Assembly: GCA_025055355.1 (NCBI GenBank)
Contig: JANWYM010000127.1
Span: 1-9,272, forward strand
Length of the DNA stretch: 9,272 bases
Reading direction: 5' to 3'
Source: Abditibacteriales bacterium
GTDB taxonomy: Bacteria; Armatimonadota; Abditibacteriia; Abditibacteriales; JANWYM01
Positions 5,719-9,272 of the stretch are shown one piece after another. Numbering within the stretch: the stretch's first letter is position 1; each line of letters opens with the position of its first letter. The notes under the pieces were generated by a model. The model searched no databases. It was given only the letters and a program-made list of their open reading frames with translations, and had not been told where the DNA came from. Made by a program: the position numbers and the translations under genes.

Positions 5719-8700
5719 TTACTGTAATTTCAACACATACTCCAACTGCTCGCGCGCCGCCGTAAAGTGCGGGTCTAATTGCACCGCCCGCTGCAACGCA
5801 AGAATACCCGCCTCTGGGGCGTTGCACTCCAGATATAAGCGACCGATTTTGAAGAAGGGCAGGGGATGACGCGGGTTGAGTGTCGCCGCCTTTTCGTAGC
5901 ACTCCAGCGCGCGCTCCACGTCGGCAGCGGATAGTGTGGCGCTTTCGGCTTCGCGTGCGCGCTGTAGCAGCACGTCCCCCAAGTTGAGGTAGGCGTTGAG
6001 ATAGTCTGGCTTCTCGGCGATTGCCCGCTGAAACGCGCGCAGCGCGGCGTCAATGTTGCCTTGCTCAAAGCGCAAGGTGCCGAGGTTGCTGTGCGCCTCC
6101 GCGTAGTTCGGCTGCAACCGTAGGGCGGTGAGGTAATGTTCTTCGGCTTGGGCGAGTTCGCCGCAGCGGGCGAGGGCAACGCCGAGGTTGTTATGTGTCT
6201 CGGCGCGCTGCGGGTTCAACGCCAGCGCGCGGCGGTAGTGGACGATAGCGCGCTCGATGTCTACCGCGCTCAACAAGTTACCTAAGTTGCAGTGCGCCGC
6301 TTCACAATCGGGGTTCTCAGCCAGCAATCGCTCGTAGAGGGCAATCGCGTCCGCCAGGCGCCCCTCACGGGCGTAGAGGTCTGCCAAACGCTCGCAGGCT
6401 TCGATGTGCGCTGGCTCCCGCGACAGGACGCACTCCAACGCCGCCTTCGCCTCTTCTGTCCGTCCGACTTCAGCGCACATCACGCCCAGATGGAACTGGG
6501 CAGGCACAAACCCCGGCTGCATCTCCACCGCGCGACGGAAAGACTCGATGGCGCGGGTGTAATCCTTTTTCGCCATGTAAGCCTGCCCGATGGAGAAATA
6601 CGCCTTGTAGCCCGACACTGATAGGTCACTAATCCCAATCGCAAAGGTCTGTCCTGCGGCGATGGCTTTCTCGAAGTGCCAAATGGCTTCATCGTGCCGC
6701 CCCAGCGCGTTGTAGTTCAGCCCCAGCGTGTAATGCGTTTCGGGGTGGTCGGGCTGGCGGCGCAAACTGATGAGGCATTTCTCAATGGCTTCGTGGTAAC
6801 GTTTCACGCAGTAAAGGCAGGTCGCCCAGCCGTTGTAAACGCTGGCGGCGTAGAAGGCATCGGGCTTCATGAGCGCGGCGGCTTTTTCAAAGTAGGGTAA
6901 TGCCTCCGCGTGCTTGCCGTCATACTGATAGGTGTTCGCCAGATTATAGAGGTGGAAGGGGTTGTCGGGTTCCTCCTCCAACTGCTTGAACAGCAGCGAG
7001 TAGGTGCGCTCCATCTTGTTACGAGCGCTCACGATGCTGGCGTTGTAGCCGTAGTGGTGAATCAGGATGTTGGCAAACGCGACCTGCAAGCCCAAACCGT
7101 AAATTGAAGGGGTAGCTTCTTCATGAATGCGCCCGCTGAACTTCACCCCTGGCAGCCGCCGAAACAGCCGCGTGGCGTAGTGCAGAATAACCGTGCCGGA
7201 GTCTTCACCTTCGAGGTAGTTGCGGAACGGCAGCGCGTAGCCGCCGATGTTGACCCCCGGCTGCGCGGCATACCGCATCGCCTCGCGCAACTTGGGCTTG
7301 TCGCTCGCCTCCAACTTCTCGTCCGCGTCCAGCACCAGCACCCAGTCACCCGTCGCCTGGGCCAGCGCAAAGTTCCGCGCCGCGCTGAAGTCATCGCTCC
7401 ACGCGTAGTGAAACACCTTCGCCCCGAAGCGCCGCGCGATCTCTATCGTGCTGTCCGTTGAACCCGTGTCCACCACGACGATCTCATCCACCGCGCCCTG
7501 CACGCTCTCCAAACATTGCGGCAGGAACTTCTCTTCGTTCCTGACGATCATGCACAGCGACAACGTCGGGTGGTCACGGCGGCGCATCGCCTCGGCGAGG
7601 TCCTGAATCGCTTGCCGCGATTGCGTCAACGCGTTCTGCGCCCGCCGCAGCAAACTGGGCGAGATGCCGACGACAACCCCTCGGCGCTTTTGCTGACGCC
7701 GCTCGTGCCGATGAGCCGCTACCCCTGGAAAGGGCTGGCTGGGACGCGCCGCCCCCACGATTTGCAAGGTCTCAATCAGCATCTGCGCTGCTTCAGGATA
7801 CACCGGCTTGAGCTCCAGCGCACGGGTGAGGTGGCGCACCGCCTCCGCCCATTGACCTTGCACCTTCATCAACGCGCCGATGTTATGCTGCGCTTCGGCG
7901 TAGGAGGGGTCTAACTCTGCTGAACGTCGCGCATGCTGCAACGCCTCATCGAACCGCCGCAGGTGAAACAGCGCGAACGCTAAACTGTTGTGCGCGACGG
8001 CGTGCTGCGGCTCCAACTCCGCAGCGCGGCGGAACTCCGCCGCTGCCGCCGCAAAATCGCCCGCTGCCAGACGCTCCCGGCCGCGCCGCAGGAAAACCTC
8101 CGCCGTTTCCGAATGCCGCTGGAGAATATCTGCCACCGCAGATTCTCCACGTCCGAACGAGTGTCTTGCATCCGACTGCTCCTTAGATCCCGTCGTGAGG
8201 CGACGGGCTGCTTTCCAGACCCTCATCCGCTCCACCATGCACCGAGCGGTATGCGCCCACGTGTAGTGCGAGAGGATATGTTGACTGGCTTTCAGTCCTT
8301 TATACCGCGCTTCGTCGCGTTCCGTGAACACGCGCCGCATCTGCCACCGCAGCGCGTCCTTGTCCGGCTCCGCCCATCGGGGCGGGTGCACCGTTTTGAA
8401 CTGATTGCCCCATAGCGCTGGGGGAATCTCCACCTCCCGCGCCGGCACGAGATAAGCCGTGTCCTCACTGCAGTAATCGCGGGTCGGACCGTAATCCGTC
8501 ACAATCACGGGCAGCCCGCACGCCATCGCCTCCAGAATCGGCAGCCCCGTCCCCTCGCCCCGGAACGGATGCACATAAGCGTCACACGCTTTGTAAAGAC
8601 CCCCCAGTTGACGCGCCACGATGTTGCCATACCAGTAAACGATGCGCGGCGCGTCGGGTCGCTGCTGCGCCGCTTTGACCTGCTCCCTCCCCTGCCCGCC

Positions 8701-9272
8701 GTAGTAAAAGTCCTTGATGACGAGGCAGACCTCCTCGTCCGCCGAGAACTCCTCCAGGTAGGCTTGCAGCAGCACATCGAACCCCTTGCGCGGAATGCTG
8801 CCGCCGACAAAGAGAAACTTGAAATCGTTCGGATGAACAGGAAACAAGTGAGCGACCTCTTCCCCAAAGGGTGGCACGTCGGGATGGAACAGGTCGGGGT
8901 TGACCCCCAGCGGAATCATCTGCACCTTTTCTGGGTCCACGCCGCTGCGGAGGTAAACCTCCCGGACGTAGTGGGAGTGCGTCCAGACCTCATCCACACT
9001 GCGGGCGATGCCCTCCACCCAATCCACGGGGAGGAAGCCAAACTCCCACGGCTGGATGAGGATGAACGCCCCCCGCGCTGGACGCTCAAAGTTGGGCGGC
9101 CACAGGTGGCGCACGTGACAGTGGACGTGCGCGGGCTGCCGATGCAAGCGCTCCGCGATGGCACGATAGCGCGCGTCCACGCTCTCGTCAAACTGGTGTG
9201 CCTCATACGGAATCAAGCCCAAGTCCACGTCCATCCCCACCAGCGCACACACCAACTCGCAGTTGATGTTGG
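5719..9272 (-). CDS. Fused glycosyltransferase GT4-TPR-GT2-TPR, 5' end outside the window; probable flagellin glycosyltransferase
   Basis: The frame stays open to the right edge (N-I-N-C-E precedes the TTG at 9253-9255), so the true start is outside and at least 1183 residues are present. Numbering from that TTG-encoded residue, about 60-345 is a GT-B fold GT4 transferase. It has a nucleotide-sugar loop FVGGSIPRKGFD (149-160) and the E-x7-E motif in EGTGLPILEAMACG (E234, E242). Residues 385-500 hold about three TPRs. Residues 563-720 are a GT-A fold GT2 transferase: LSLCMIVRNEE (565-575), VVDTGSTDST (594-603), the metal-binding DADE (643-646) and FSGRIHEE (706-713). About ten further TPRs run from 763 to the end, as in cytoplasmic protein O- or S-glycosyltransferases. 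Both catalytic cores look intact. TPRs normally hold a protein substrate. With flagellin two genes downstream, flagellin glycosylation in the cytoplasm before export is the best inference; a cell-surface polysaccharide role is the alternative. The gene ends before a terminator and so is not clearly in the flagellin transcript. Confidence 0.9.
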   Translation of the reverse strand, partial: NINCELVCALVGMDVDLGLIPYEAHQFDESVDARYRAIAERLHRQPAHVHCHVRHLWPPNFERPARGAFILIQPWEFGFLPVDWVEGIARSVDEVWTHSHYVREVYLRSGVDPEKVQMIPLGVNPDLFHPDVPPFGEEVAHLFPVHPNDFKFLFVGGSIPRKGFDVLLQAYLEEFSADEEVCLVIKDFYYGGQGREQVKAAQQRPDAPRIVYWYGNIVARQLGGLYKACDAYVHPFRGEGTGLPILEAMACGLPVIVTDYGPTRDYCSEDTAYLVPAREVEIPPALWGNQFKTVHPPRWAEPDKDALRWQMRRVFTERDEARYKGLKASQHILSHYTWAHTARCMVERMRVWKAARRLTTGSKEQSDARHSFGRGESAVADILQRHSETAEVFLRRGRERLAAGDFAAAAAEFRRAAELEPQHAVAHNSLAFALFHLRRFDEALQHARRSAELDPSYAEAQHNIGALMKVQGQWAEAVRHLTRALELKPVYPEAAQMLIETLQIVGAARPSQPFPGVAAHRHERRQQKRRGVVVGISPSLLRRAQNALTQSRQAIQDLAEAMRRRDHPTLSLCMIVRNEEKFLPQCLESVQGAVDEIVVVDTGSTDSTIEIARRFGAKVFHYAWSDDFSAARNFALAQATGDWVLVLDADEKLEASDKPKLREAMRYAAQPGVNIGGYALPFRNYLEGEDSGTVILHYATRLFRRLPGVKFSGRIHEEATPSIYGLGLQVAFANILIHHYGYNASIVSARNKMERTYSLLFKQLEEEPDNPFHLYNLANTYQYDGKHAEALPYFEKAAALMKPDAFYAASVYNGWATCLYCVKRYHEAIEKCLISLRRQPDHPETHYTLGLNYNALGRHDEAIWHFEKAIAAGQTFAIGISDLSVSGYKAYFSIGQAYMAKKDYTRAIESFRRAVEMQPGFVPAQFHLGVMCAEVGRTEEAKAALECVLSREPAHIEACERLADLYAREGRLADAIALYERLLAENPDCEAAHCNLGNLLSAVDIERAIVHYRRALALNPQRAETHNNLGVALARCGELAQAEEHYLTALRLQPNYAEAHSNLGTLRFEQGNIDAALRAFQRAIAEKPDYLNAYLNLGDVLLQRAREAESATLSAADVERALECYEKAATLNPRHPLPFFKIGRLYLECNAPEAGILALQRAVQLDPHFTAAREQLEYVLKLQ

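Noticed and set aside
5313..5765. Plus-strand 150-codon frame
   Set aside because: It is antisense to the small gene and the sigma-28 promoter and continues through the palindromic repeat; composition is repeat-driven.
5540..5902. Minus-strand 120-codon frame over the end of the glycosyltransferase
   Set aside because: It overlaps the TPR coding sequence in another frame and then reads into the REP-like repeat.

Overview
The window holds the late (filament) part of a bacterial flagellar locus, with every credible gene on the minus strand. In transcription order (right to left) these are: a large glycosyltransferase whose 5' end lies outside the window, a small Ala/Ser/Thr/Gly-rich protein I do not recognise, flagellin, a FlaG-family protein, and the filament cap protein FliD. 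Overlapping open frames, including a 381-codon plus-strand frame over fliD, look like shadows of these genes.

The sequence is fairly G+C-rich and is not close to any enteric or Bacillus locus I know. The very long two-transferase TPR protein and the short-unit repeats in the intergenic gaps suggest an uncultured or deep-branching lineage. Armatimonadota or Fervidibacteria-like thermophiles are a guess only; the window has no marker gene to settle it.

Layout. Bases 1-116 are a 9-bp-period inverted tandem repeat downstream of fliD. fliD covers 117-2678. A 64-bp gap with an 8-bp-period repeat separates it from flaG (2743-3186). A 14-bp perfect hairpin lies between flaG and flagellin (3297-4769). 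The 209-bp flagellin leader (4770-4978) has a strong ribosome binding site and two more 8-bp-period repeats. The small unknown gene (4979-5413) is preceded by a strong match to a sigma-28 (FliA/SigD) flagellar promoter at 5475-5502. Between that promoter and the glycosyltransferase (5719-9272) are a REP-like palindromic repeat and a good rho-independent terminator.

How it works together (inference). The terminator and sigma-28 promoter split the region into two units. The upstream unit ends with the GT4-TPR-GT2-TPR protein, which is well placed to glycosylate flagellin. The downstream unit, small protein-flagellin-FlaG-FliD, would be switched on late, after hook completion, to build and cap the filament. 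The small protein is the least understood member: it has the best promoter in the window, is co-directional with flagellin, and belongs to no flagellar family I recognise.
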